A stretch of 64,000 nt of DNA from Anaeramoeba ignava. Taxonomy: Eukaryota; Metamonada; Anaeramoebidae. Below are positions 44,801-54,387 of this stretch, piece after piece. The translations under genes and the position numbers were made by a program. The first letter of the stretch is position 1. Each line of letters starts with the position of its first letter. The stretch lies in contig JAPDFW010000057.1 of NCBI GenBank assembly GCA_028826165.1, positions 186,001-250,000 on the forward strand, in the 5' to 3' direction. The notes beneath the pieces are model-generated. The model made no database searches and had not been told where the DNA came from. It saw nothing but the letters and a program-made list of their open reading frames with translations.

Positions 44801-45151
44801 AAACTATTCAATCATCAAGCAAGTAAAGATTTTTGCATAAATTCAAATGGAAAACAATTTTTCATCCATAAATTGATTTTGATTGCAAGAAGCAGATTAT
44901 TTCGTGGAATGTTTCTATCGGTTACTGAGGATAAATCTAATCAAGTCTCAGAATACCATAATCTTTCCCTCAAAGCTTTACAAGAAATGATTAGGTTTTT
45001 CTATCTTGATAATTTTGATCCAACAATTTCAAATGAAATTTTGGATGAACTCAAAACAGCTTCTGATTTTTATCAAATTCGACAACAAGATAATTTTGAT
45101 TATCAAATTGAAAAGATTTTTAATTCAAAATTTCGAATAAAGAAAAAATAG
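41810..45151 (+). CDS. Long ankyrin-BTB-BTB protein, single exon, intact
   Basis: Uninterrupted frame of 1,113 residues. ATG 41810 was chosen because MNIWKLIEENDLNSIKSLL parallels the start of the minus-strand gene at 31270 and because the typical T-rich leader ends just before it. An in-frame ATG at 41738 lies inside a satellite. About twenty ankyrin repeats (for example RTALHFALIKN, RTPLHNAIISRKS, ETPLHLGCGFS, MTPLHLAISYN) cover residues about 30-870. Unlike the array at 27-31 kb they are diverged from each other. The C terminus has two BTB segments: LYTRGEFSDLQI with YSGYTDLEK, and KDFCINSNGKQFFIHKLILIARSRLFRGMFLSV with SNQVSEY. The linker FDLDWIKKKSGKSG is shared with the other large ankyrin gene. 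Codon use is less extreme than in the RCC1-BTB genes. Partner unknown. Confidence 0.93.
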   Translation: MNIWKLIEENDLNSIKSLLEKEKNKIRNEKNQTLLQFACLKKAKKETIKIIISHTENINAKNNQERTALHFALIKNLDLESIELLINSGSDINIEDCQLKTPLDYSITKKSPIEIISLLILKGANINHFNANQETAFAIEVRTNCRQEIMEFLLENGAFINTENLFGRTPLHNAIISRKSPQSIKFLLSKGANINIRDYSNNIPLFYSFNYKKYRKEIIQLLVNSDTNLNHQDSFSKNTCLHNSILYSSKRITNLLIEKGANMNIQNKELKSPLHLELENKKRFSVVKLLVDSGADLNILDELGFSPLQTAIKNDVPIQIIKFLLQKGADPNFYSERTLRPLHFLLHKQLNKKIWDEDYVVEVFQLLMGFGADLDFEDIFSNNILHLASQTQFGKIIKILVEKMGSKLLNSKNRWGRTPLHSAMYAKHPFEIIQLLTSEEMKKSPNDFGPSFLSYAIEYETRDVIEYFYDMGAALVRDPSKYHDPLFHFVSRNYEPVLYNKLFPGVSREELFSVACEYEQTIPLAESLIDDGFDVNYENEKHMTLAHFICMNKTSVKLLEFVISKGIDLNKKDIYGETALHYLMGGKKGNSNDFIGLLVKSGVDIESKNNQGETPLHLGCGFSGTEKENILELIRHGADVNCVTSRGMTPLHLAISYNRDVIPILLENGADIKIANLNHELPFHFACQFFFKKKEIERFYFPEIDVNAKTTLLTPLMYATIIPSNLEVFQYLVSKGADVNSPDNVYYSGNLITKLIQKSDPSPKLIRFLVECGIKTDFVDMNNNTLLHLICAFSQIPFEILQIIINSSEIDINAINNKGFSALGNALNGTEPKVVEFLLQKGANLSGVHLDGLSSQMKLVISNYFGLSNDLWKLYTRGEFSDLQIIHSKNTFKLNSLILVIRLYDFDPKTDETTTDLDPKKSTKISSILSRFTANIKLENEEKALQIIKFLYSGYTDLEKYSLDEKILVKFFHKRMNFDLDWIKKKSGKSGLLSDLEKLFNHQASKDFCINSNGKQFFIHKLILIARSRLFRGMFLSVTEDKSNQVSEYHNLSLKALQEMIRFFYLDNFDPTISNEILDELKTASDFYQIRQQDNFDYQIEKIFNSKFRIKKK

Positions 45152-45181
45152 AAATTCAATAAAAATTTTTAATTCTAAATT

Positions 45182-46006
45182 TTAATTAATATCATTTGAT
45201 TGTTTTCTCTTTTTTGTTTTATCAATTTTTTTCTTTTCCAAATTCTGCATATCATATATTTTGGAAAATATTTTTTGATTTTCAATTTTCTCATTTGATT
45301 TTTGATGATCAAATTGTGTTTTTATTTGGAAATTCTTGATTTGAAGAAATAAAGTTGAATCAAGAAAATTCAAAGCCCAAAAATCAATATATTTTCTTTT
45401 AAATAATTCTAGAATTAAATTTTGAAGGAAAATGTAATTATTTTCATCTTGTTTTTGTTTAATGAAAAGAAATTGGAAAACTAAAAAAGAATTTGGATTT
45501 TGTAAATGGTCAAAAATATTGGGTTTTTCAGATTCAATTTTGTCAATAATTTCAATTAAATTTTTGTGAGAAGAATCTTTTTGCATTGATTTAAGAAAAT
45601 TTCTAATAAATTTCCCAATTATTTCTTCTATATTAACTGTTTCTAAACTTGAAAAATCTAAATTATCAACAAAAATTGATTTTTTATCATTTTTTAATAA
45701 GGAAATTAAACAATTTTTGGCATTTTCATTTCTTGATTTGGAAACATCATTAATTAGCCATTGAATATATTTTTTGTTTTTAATATCCTTTTCAAGAATT
45801 TTTTCAAATAATTTTGTTAAATATTTCGTTGAAAAAATTGGTTCTTGAATTAAACATGAAATTTTCTGAGTAATTAAATGAATTTTTGAATCAAAATCAT
45901 TTTGTGATAAAAAAGAGAGTAATTTTTGGAAAGCTATTTTGGAATGAAGAGGTTTAGAAGAAGTTATTTGGTCAAGTAAATTTAACATTTCCATTTCCAT
46001 TTCCAT
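45182..46006 (-). CDS. Hypothetical helical protein with basic C terminus
   Basis: Intact frame of 274 residues starting at ATG 46006, followed by three further in-frame Met-Glu pairs. I do not recognise a family. The predicted sequence is largely helical (LDQITSSKPLHSKIAFQKLLSF, LISLLKNDKK, LQNLILELFKRKYIDFWAL) and could be part of an alpha-solenoid. The last residues KKKIDKTKKRKQSND look like a nuclear localisation signal. It ends 31 bases from the ankyrin-BTB stop (convergent) and starts 74 bases from the first RCC1-BTB start (divergent), so it probably shares a promoter region with that gene. Confidence 0.7.
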   Translation of the reverse strand: MEMEMEMLNLLDQITSSKPLHSKIAFQKLLSFLSQNDFDSKIHLITQKISCLIQEPIFSTKYLTKLFEKILEKDIKNKKYIQWLINDVSKSRNENAKNCLISLLKNDKKSIFVDNLDFSSLETVNIEEIIGKFIRNFLKSMQKDSSHKNLIEIIDKIESEKPNIFDHLQNPNSFLVFQFLFIKQKQDENNYIFLQNLILELFKRKYIDFWALNFLDSTLFLQIKNFQIKTQFDHQKSNEKIENQKIFSKIYDMQNLEKKKIDKTKKRKQSNDIN

Positions 46007-46042
46007 TTTTATTAAAAAGAAAAAGTAAAATTAAAATTAAAA

Positions 46043-46079
46043 TTCATTTTTCATTTTTTTATTTTTTTTCTTTTCAAAA
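46043..46079 (+). promoter_or_regulatory. T-rich TTCATTTTT leader box, RCC1-BTB gene 1
   Basis: Two TTCATTTTT-type boxes followed by TTTTCTTTTCAAAA directly before the start codon. The same block precedes all five array genes, so it was either duplicated with them or conserved. Role as core promoter is inferred. Confidence 0.5.
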
Positions 46080-47861
46080 ATGAATGAAATTTTATTTTTT
46101 GGTCATAATCAATATCCAAAACTTATCAAAAATGAACCAGAAAAAATAACAAAACCAATTCAATTTAAATTTGAAAATGAAAATGAAAATGAAAATGAAA
46201 ATGAAATTAAACAAATTTCAACAAGTTATTTTGCAACAATTTTCCTTTTTAAAAATGGAAAAGCAATAGAATGTTTAAGTGAAAATGATTTAAATCAAAA
46301 TCCTGAAAAAATACAAATTGAAGAAAATATTCAAAAAGTAACTGTTGGTGCTCAAAATGAAGCTATTTTAACAATAGAAGGAAATGTATTTGCCAAAGGA
46401 GATTATATTAATTCAAAAAATCCAAATGAATTTATCAATATTTCATCATTAATTGAAGATAAAAATGATATAATAATTGAAGATATTGTTTCTGGATTAA
46501 GTTCAATTTACTTATTAACTTCAAATCAAAATGCTTATGGAATTGGTTCAAATGATTATAGTCAACTTGGTTTAGATTCTAAAACACTTAAAAATACAGA
46601 AAAACCAATTTTAATGATGAAAAATGTTTCTAAAATATTTACAGGAATTAATTCATATAATGTTTTTCTTTTAAATTCAAATCAAGAATTATTTGGATGC
46701 GGTGATAATAGATTTGGTAAACTTGGATTAGGAGAATCAAGAATAGAAAAAAAAATCCAAAAATTAACCAAAATCCAAAATATTCCAAAAGGCAAAATAA
46801 TTGATATTAAATGTGGATATACTTTTTCAATAATGTTGATTGAATATGAAAATCAAAATGAAAATCCAAAAAGAAAACTTTATTCATGTGGAGATTATGG
46901 ATATAATGGACTTGGTAAAAACGAAAATACTTATGAATTTACTGAAATCAAATCATCTTTATTTGAAAATGATTATATTCTTGAAATTTCTTGTGGATTT
47001 AAGCATACTTTGATTTTAACATCTCATTTTCAATTAATAGTATTTGGAAGTAATGTATATGGTCAATTAGGAACTGGAGATACAAAAAATCAATCAATTC
47101 CAATTCAAATTGAACTTCCTAAATTAAGATTTAACGAAGATATTTCTAATTATCATGTTTCTTGTGGCTCTGCGAGAACTTTTCTTTATTATTCTCCTCC
47201 TTCTTTTTCCAATCTTGAAGAAGATTTGATAAAATTATTTGAAAGAAAAGAATTTTGTAATATTTCATTTAAAACAAAAAATGGAGAAATAATTGAAGCT
47301 CATAAATTAATATTGAAATATAGATTAAATCAAAATCAAATTGAAAATGAAATTGAAAAACTTCAAGAAATTATTTCAAAAAAATCAATTAAAGAATCAA
47401 ATCAAATATTTGAAATGATTTATTCAAATAATTCCAAAATAAATCCAAAATTATATTCTGAAATTAAAGAAATTATAAATTCTAATGAAAAAATTGAAGA
47501 AACAATGAAAAGAATTTATTTAAATGAAAATGAAAATGAAAAAGATTTTATAATTGAAAGAAAAGAAAAACAATATAAATTTCCAAAATTAATATTAATA
47601 ATGAGAAGTGAATTATATCGAGGAATGTTTTTATCTGTAACAAATGATAAATCTAATAAAGTTACAGATTATAGTGAATTAAGTAATAAATCATTTCAAA
47701 TATTTGAATATTGGATTTATTCAAATCAAATTAAAGATGAAATTCAAATTACAAAAAGAATGATTAATGAAACCGAAAAAGGAATTGATTATTTTCAATT
47801 AAATCAAACAAATCCAAATTTATTTGATTTATTAGTTAAGAAATTTAATAATCAAAATTAA
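46080..47861 (+). CDS. RCC1 repeat-BTB-BTB protein, array copy 1, intact
   Basis: Single exon, 593 residues. It begins MNEILFFGHNQYPKL. A short (Asn-Glu)n run follows near residue 40. RCC1-type beta-propeller blades are recognisable by YGIGSNDYSQLGL, FGCGDNRFGKLGLG, YSCGDYGYNGLG and FGSNVYGQLGTGD. A first BTB-like segment starts LIKLFERKEFCNISFKTKNGEIIEAHKLI. The second has LIMRSELYRGMFLSV and SNKVTDYSELS. In other organisms RCC1-BTB proteins (RCBTB) can act as Cullin-3 adaptors, while classic RCC1 is the Ran exchange factor. Nothing here shows Ran binding, so only the domain architecture is claimed. This is one of five tandem paralogues with near-identical BTB parts and more diverged propellers. 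Confidence 0.92.
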   Translation: MNEILFFGHNQYPKLIKNEPEKITKPIQFKFENENENENENEIKQISTSYFATIFLFKNGKAIECLSENDLNQNPEKIQIEENIQKVTVGAQNEAILTIEGNVFAKGDYINSKNPNEFINISSLIEDKNDIIIEDIVSGLSSIYLLTSNQNAYGIGSNDYSQLGLDSKTLKNTEKPILMMKNVSKIFTGINSYNVFLLNSNQELFGCGDNRFGKLGLGESRIEKKIQKLTKIQNIPKGKIIDIKCGYTFSIMLIEYENQNENPKRKLYSCGDYGYNGLGKNENTYEFTEIKSSLFENDYILEISCGFKHTLILTSHFQLIVFGSNVYGQLGTGDTKNQSIPIQIELPKLRFNEDISNYHVSCGSARTFLYYSPPSFSNLEEDLIKLFERKEFCNISFKTKNGEIIEAHKLILKYRLNQNQIENEIEKLQEIISKKSIKESNQIFEMIYSNNSKINPKLYSEIKEIINSNEKIEETMKRIYLNENENEKDFIIERKEKQYKFPKLILIMRSELYRGMFLSVTNDKSNKVTDYSELSNKSFQIFEYWIYSNQIKDEIQITKRMINETEKGIDYFQLNQTNPNLFDLLVKKFNNQN

Positions 47862-48002
47862 AATTAAAAATTAAAATTAAAATTAAAATTAAAATTAAAA
47901 TTAAAATTAAAATTAAAATTAAAATTAAAATTAAAATTAAAATTAAAATTAAAATTAAAATTAAAATTAAAATTAAAATTAAAATTAAAATTCAAATTAA
48001 AA
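47862..48002. repeat. AAAATT satellite between array copies 1 and 2
   Basis: About 130 bases of almost pure hexamers, starting at the stop codon of copy 1. Confidence 0.95.
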
Positions 48003-48038
48003 TCATTTTTCATTTTTTCATTTTTTTTCTTTTCAAAA
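48003..48038 (+). promoter_or_regulatory. T-rich TTCATTTTT leader box, RCC1-BTB gene 2
   Basis: TCATTTTTCATTTTTTCATTTTTTTTC-like block ending in TTTTCAAAA before ATG 48039, same as at the other array genes. Confidence 0.5.
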
Positions 48039-49855
48039 ATGAATGATTGTTTATTTTTTGGTGCAAATGAAAATCCAAAACTTATCAAAAATGAACCAGA
48101 AAAAATAAGAAAGCCAATTCAATTTAAATTTGAAAATGAAAATGAAAATGAAAATGAAAATGAAAATGAAAATGAAAAACAAATTAAACAAATTTCAACA
48201 AGTTATTTTGCAACAATTTTCCTTTTTAAAAATGGAAAAGCAATAGAATATTTAAATAAAAATGTTTCAAATCAAAATCTTCATAAAATCCGAATTGAAA
48301 ATATTCAAAAAGTAACTGTTGGCTATTGGAATGAAGCTATTTTAACAATAGAAGGAAATGTATTTGCCAAAGGAGAAAATATTAATTCAAAAAATAAAAA
48401 TGAATTTATCAATATTTCATCATTAATTGAAGATACAAATGATAGAATAATTGAAGATATTGTTTGTTCTGCTTATTCAATTTACTTATTAACTTCAAAT
48501 CAAAATGTTTACGGAATTGGTTCAAATTATTATGGTCAACTTGGTTTTGATTCTAAAACACTTTATAAAACAGAAAAACCAATTTTAATGATGAAAAATG
48601 TTTCTAAAATATTTTCAGGAAATACTTCAGAATATGTTTTTCTTTTGAATTTAAATCAAGAATTATTTGGATGCGGATTGAATGAATATGGTCAACTTGG
48701 ATTAGGAAAATCAAGAAAAGAAAAAAAAATCCAAAAATTAACCAAAATACAAAATATTCCAAAAGGCAAAATAATTGATATCAAATGTGGATATACTTTT
48801 TCAATAATGTTGATTGAATATGAAAATCAAAACAGAAAAAGAAAACTTTATTCATGTGGTCGTTGTTTGTTTAATGGACTTGGTAAAAATGAAAATGAAG
48901 ATACTTATGAATTTACTGAAATCAAATCATCTTTATTTCGAAATGATAATATTCTTGATTTTTCTGTTGGAAATTTTCATACTTTGATTTTAACAACAAA
49001 TGAAAAATTGATTGGATTTGGAAATAATTATTCTGGTCAATTAGTAAATGAAACTGCAGAATCTCAATTAATTCCAATTCAAATTGAACTTCCTAAATTA
49101 AGATTTAATGAAGATATTTACAATTATCATATTTCTTGTGGGCATTATAATTCATTTTTCTATTATTCTCCTTTTCTTTCTTCTTTTTCCAATCTTGAAG
49201 AAGATTTGATAAAATTATTTAAAGAAAAGAATTTTGTGATATTTCATTTAAAACAGAAAATGGAGAAATAATTGAAGCTCATAAATTAATATTGAAATAT
49301 AGATTAAATCAAAATGAAAACCAAATTGAAAAACTTAAAGAAATTATTTCAAATAAATCAATTAAAGAATCAAATCAAATATTTGAAATGATTTATTCAA
49401 ACAATTCCAAAATAAATCCAAAATTATATTCTGAAATTAAAGAAATTATAAATTCAAATGAAAAAATTGAAGAAACAATGAAAAGAATTTATTTAAATGA
49501 AAATGAAAATGAAAAAGATTTTATAATTGAAAGAAAAGAAAAGCAATATAAATTTCCAAAATTAATATTAATAATGAGAAGTGAATTATATCGAGGAATG
49601 TTTTTATCTGTAACTGAAGATAAATCTAATAAAGTTACAGATTATAGTGAATTAAGTAATAAATCATTTCAAATATTTGAATATTGGATTTATTCAAATC
49701 AAATTAAAGATGAAATTGAAATTACAAAAAGAATGATTAATGAAACCGAAAAAGGAATTGATTATTTTCAATTAAATCAAACAAATCCAAATTTATTTGA
49801 TTTATTAATTAAAAAATTTAATAATCAAAAAAAAGAAAATTGTTTAATTTTTTGA
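48039..49855 (+). CDS. RCC1 repeat-BTB-BTB protein, array copy 2, one frameshift
   Basis: The propeller part is intact (YGIGSNYYGQLGF, FGCGLNEYGQLGLG, YSCGRCLFNGLG, FGNNYSGQL) and so is the second BTB. At the start of the first BTB the sequence reads TTTAAAGAAAAG, where the intact copies have TTTGAAAGAAAAG. One G is missing between 49220 and 49221, so the frame leaves EDLIKLF and stops at 49271. The downstream part resumes in the other frame at AHKLILKYRLNQ and continues to 49855, ending KKENCLIF. If the base is restored, the protein has about the same length as copy 1. The lesion is not in a long homopolymer, so it could be real. Confidence 0.82.
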
Positions 49856-50074
49856 AATTAAAATTAAAATTAAAATTAAAATTAAAATTAAAATTAAAAT
49901 TAAAAATCAAAATTAAAATTAAAATTAAAATCAAAATTAAAATTAAATTTAAAATTAAAATCAAAATTAAAATTAAAATCAAAATTAAAATTAAAATTAA
50001 AATCAAAATTAAAATTAAAATTAAAAATTAAAATCAAAATTAAAATTAAAATTAAAATTAAAATTAAAATTAAA
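49856..50074. repeat. AAAATT satellite between array copies 2 and 3
   Basis: Hexamer tract with occasional AAAATC units. Confidence 0.95.
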
Positions 50075-50113
50075 ATTCATTTTTCATTTTTTCATTTTTT
50101 TTCTTTTCAAAAA
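50075..50113 (+). promoter_or_regulatory. T-rich TTCATTTTT leader box, RCC1-BTB gene 3
   Basis: Same leader block as the other array genes, ending TTTTCAAAAA before ATG 50114. Confidence 0.5.
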
Positions 50114-51875
50114 ATGAATGATTGTTTATTTTTTGGTCAAAATGAATACCCAATTCTAATAAAAAATGAACCAGATAAAATAACAAAACCAATTCAATTT
50201 AAATTTGAAAATAAAAATGAAAATGAAAATGAAAAAGAAAAACAAATTAAACAAATTTCATCAGGTGGATATTCAACAATTTTCCTTTTTAAAAATGGAA
50301 AAGCAATAGAATATTTAAGAAATTCAAAACAAAATCCTCAAAAAATCCAAATTGGAAAATATTCAAAAAGTAACTGCTAGTAACTGGAATGAAGCTATTT
50401 TAACAATAGAAGGAAATGTATTTGCCAAAGGAAAAGAGATTAATCAAGAAAATACAAAAGAATTTATCAATATTTCATCATTAATTGAAGATACAAATGA
50501 TAGAACAATTCAAGATATTGTTTCTGGATCTTTTTCAATTTACTTATTAACTTCAAATCAAAATGTTTATGGAATTGGTTCAAATCAAGATGATCAAGTT
50601 GTTTTTGATTCTAAAACACTTAAAGCAACACAAAAACCTATTTTAATGATGAAAAATGTTTCTAAAATATTTTCAGGAAATTCTTCAAGTTTTGTTTTTC
50701 TTTTAAATTCAAATCAAGAATTATTTGGATGTGGATATAATTTTTATGGTCAAGTTGGATTAGGAATAAAAGAAACAAAAATCAAAAAATTAACTAAAAT
50801 CCAAAATATTCCAAAAGGTAAAATAATTGATATTCAATGTGGATATTCTCATTCAATAATGTTGATTGAAAATGAAAATGAAAATGAAAATCCAAAAAGA
50901 AAACTTTATTCATGTGGATATCATCAATATAGTGGACTTAATGCATTTGATTATACTTATGAATTTACTGAAATCAAATCATCTTTATTTGAAAATGATG
51001 ATAATATTCTTGAAATTTCTTGTGGATTTGAGCATACTTTGATTTTAACATCAAATAAAAAAATGATAATATTTGGTGATAATGATTTTGGTCAATTAGG
51101 AACTGGAGATACAAAAAATCAACCAATTCCAATTCAAATTGAACTTCCTAAATTAAGATTTAATGAAGATATTTCTAATTATCATGTTTCTTGTGGTGCT
51201 TTCAGATCATTTCTTTATTATTCTCTTCCTTCTTTTTCCAATCTTGAAGAAGATTTGATAAAATTATTCCAAAGAAAAGAATTTTGTGATATTTCATTTA
51301 AAACCAAAAATGGAGAAATAATTGAAGCTCATAAATTAATATTGAAATATAGATTAAATCAAAATCAAAATCAAAATGAAAAACTTCAAGAAATTATTTC
51401 AAATAAATCAATTAAAGAATCAAATCAAATATTTGAAATGATTTATTCAAACAGAATAATAAATCCAATATTATATTCTGAAATTAAAGAAATTATAAAT
51501 TTAAATGAAAAAATTGAAGAAACAATGAAAAGAATTTATTTAAATGAAAATGAAAAAGAAAAAGATTTTATAATTGAAAGAAAAGAAAAACAATATAAAT
51601 TTCCAAAATTAATATTAATAATGAGAAGTGAATTATATCGAGGAATGTTTTTATCTGTAACAGAAGATACTTCTAATAAAGTTACAGATTATAGTGAATT
51701 AAGTAATAAATCATTTCAAATATTTGAATATTGGATTTATTCAAATCAAATTAAAGATGGAATTGAAATTACACAAGAAATTATTGAAGAAATTCAAATT
51801 GGAATTGATTATTTTCAATTAAATCAAACAAATCCAAATTTATTTGATTTATTAATTAACAAATTTAATAATTAA
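50114..51875 (+). CDS. RCC1 repeat-BTB-BTB protein, array copy 3, one frameshift
   Basis: The start MNDCLFFGQNEYPIL matches the other copies. At 50351-50360 the sequence is ATTGGAAAAT, where siblings have ATTGAAAAT. The extra G shifts the frame and produces TAG at 50378-50380. From IENIQKVT onward the correct frame runs open to 51875. Blades include YGIGSNQDDQVVF, in which the usual QLG is altered, FGCGYNFYGQVGLG, YSCGYHQYSGLN and FGDNDFGQLGTGD. Both BTB segments are present (KEFCDISFKTKNGEIIEAHKLI, RSELYRGMFLSV). If the extra base is an error, the protein is about 586 residues. Confidence 0.83.
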
Positions 51876-52300
51876 AATTAAAATCAAAATTAAAATTAAA
51901 ATTAAAATTAAAATTAAAATTTAAATTAAAATTAAAATTAAAATTAAAATTAAAATTAAAATTAAAATTAAAATCAAAATTAAAATTAAAATTAAAATTA
52001 AAATTAAAATTAAAATTAAAATTAAAATTAAAATTAAATTTAAAATTAAAATTAAAATTAAAATTAAAATTAAAATTAAAATTAAAATTAAAATTAAAAT
52101 TAAAATCAAAATTAAAATCAAAATTAAAATTAAAATTAAATTTAAAATCAAAATCAAAATTAAAATTAAAATTAAAATCAAAATTAAAATTAAAATTAAA
52201 ATTAAAATTAAAATTAAAACTAAAATTAAAATTAAAATTAAAATTAAAATTAAAATTAAAATTAAAATTAAAATCAAAACTAAAATTAAAATTAAAATTA
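51876..52300. repeat. AAAATT satellite between array copies 3 and 4
   Basis: The longest intergenic hexamer tract of the array, about 420 bases, with scattered AAAATC and AAAACT units. After it, 52300-52420 is ordinary AT-rich sequence without the satellite. Confidence 0.95.
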
Positions 52301-52445
52301 GATGGTAAAATGGTTAATTTTTTAGAATTAAAATCAAACTTAAAATTGGAAAAAATTTTTCTTTATTAAAAATTATTTTGATCATTTGGGCAAATTCCCA
52401 ACATTCAAAAAAAAAATTTTTCATTCATTTTTTTCATTTTCAAAA

Positions 52446-54314
52446 ATGAATAAAATTTTATTTTTTGGTCAAAATGATGAACCAATAATTTTCCAAAACA
52501 AACCAAATTCAATAACGAAACCAATTCAAATTAAATTTAAAAATGAAAAACAAAATGAAAATGAAAATGAAAATGAAAATGAAAATGAAAATGAAAATGA
52601 AAATGAAAAACAAATTAAACAAATTTCATCAAGCAAATTTTCAACAATTTTCCTTTTTGAAAATGGAAAAGCAATAGAATATTTAAATAAAAATGATTCA
52701 AATCAAAATCCTCAAAAAATCCAAATTGAAAATATTCAAAAAGTAACTGTTGGCTCTCACAATGAAACTATTTTAACAATAGAAGGAAATGTATTTGGCA
52801 AAGGAGGATATATTAATTCAAAAAATAAAAATGAATTTATCAATATTTCATCATTAATTGAAGATATAAATGATAGAATAATTCAAGATATTGTTTCTGG
52901 ATCTTATACAATTTACTTATTAACTTCAAATCAAAATGCTTATGGAATTGGTTCAAATTCTGATGGTGAACTTGGTTTAGATTCTGAAATACTTAAAAAT
53001 ACAGAAAAACCAATTTTGATGATGAAAAATGTTTCTAAAATATTTTCAGGAACTGATTCAAATTTTGTTTTTCTTTTAAATTCAAATCAAGAATTATTTG
53101 GATCAGGATATAATAGATATGGTCAACTTGGATTAGGAGAATCAAGAATAGAAAGAAAAATCCAAAAATTAACCAAAATCCAAAATATTCCAAAAAGCAA
53201 AATAATTGATATTCAATGTGGATGTTGGTATTCAATAATGTTGATTGAAAATGAAAATGAAAATCCAAAAAGAAAACTTTATTCATGTGGAGATTATGGA
53301 TATAATGGACTTGGTAAAGGCGAAAATGTACATACTTATGAATTTACTGAAATCAAATCATCTTTATTTGAAAATGATAATATTCTTGATTTTTCTGTTG
53401 GATGCTTCCATACTTTGATTTTAACTTCTAATTCAAAATTGATAGGATTTGGACAGAATTTATATGGTCAATTAGGAGCTGGAGATACAATAAGTCAATC
53501 AATTCCAATTCAAATTGAACTTCCTAAATTAAGATTTAATGAAGATATTTCTAATTATCATGTTTCTTGTGGAGAATATAATTCATTTCTTTATTATTCT
53601 CCTTTTATTTCTCCTTTTTCCAATCTTGAAGAAGATTTGATAAAATTATTTAGAAGAAAAGAATTTTGTGATATTTCATTTAAAACCAGAAAATGGAAGA
53701 AATAATTGAAGCTCATAAATTAATATTGAAATACAGATTAAAAGATGAAAATCAAATTGAAAAACTTCAAGAAATTATTTCAAATAAATCAATTAAAGAA
53801 TCTAAATCAAATATTTGAAATGATTTATTCAAACAGATCCAAAATAAATCCAAAATTATATTCTGAAATTAAAGAAATTATAAATTTAAATGAAAAAATA
53901 GAAGAAACAATGAAAAGAATTTATTTAAATGAAAATGAAAATGAAAATGAAAAAGATTTTATAATTGAAAGAAAAGAAAAACAATATAAATTTCCAAAAT
54001 TAATATTAATAATGAGAAGTGAATTATATCGAGAAATGTTTTTATCTGTAACAAATGATAAATCTAATAAAGTTACAGATTATAGTGAATTAAGTGATAA
54101 ATCATTTCAAATATTTGAATATTGGACTTATTCAAATCAAATTAAAGAAGAAATTCGAATTACAAAAAGAATGATTAATGAAATTAAAATTGGAATTGAT
54201 TATTTTCAATTAAATCAAACAAATCCAAATTTATTTGATTTATTAGTTAAGAAATTTAATAATCAAAATCAAAAAAAGAAAGAAAATAAGAAAGAAAGTT
54301 GTTTAATTTTTTAA
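52446..54314 (+). CDS. RCC1 repeat-BTB-BTB protein, array copy 4, two local frameshifts
   Basis: ATG 52446 gives MNKILFFGQNDEPII, aligned with the other copies. An in-frame ATG 60 bases upstream is less likely because it lies in the leader. Blades are YGIGSNSDGELGL, FGSGYNRYGQLGLG, YSCGDYGYNGLG and FGQNLYGQLGAGD. The first BTB enters normally (RRKEFCDISFKT), then two extra bases near 53688-53699 throw the frame to a stop at 53705. One further extra base near 53800-53806 (ATCTAAATC for ATCAAATC) restores the original frame, so the second BTB is in phase with the start. The second BTB has RSELYREMFLSV, with Glu where the others have Gly. About 620 residues if repaired. Confidence 0.8.
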
Positions 54315-54350
54315 ATAAGAATCAAAATTAAAATTTAAATTAAAATAAAA

Positions 54351-54387
54351 TTCATTTTTCATTTTTTCATTTTTTTTCTTTTCTAAA
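54351..54387 (+). promoter_or_regulatory. T-rich TTCATTTTT leader box, RCC1-BTB gene 5
   Basis: TTCATTTTTCATTTTTTC followed by TTTTTTTCTTTTC just before ATG 54388. Confidence 0.5.

Noticed and set aside
51876-52300. Transposon remnants between the RCC1-BTB copies
   Set aside because: Only hexamer satellite is present. I found no terminal inverted repeats, target duplications or transposase or reverse-transcriptase motifs anywhere in the window.
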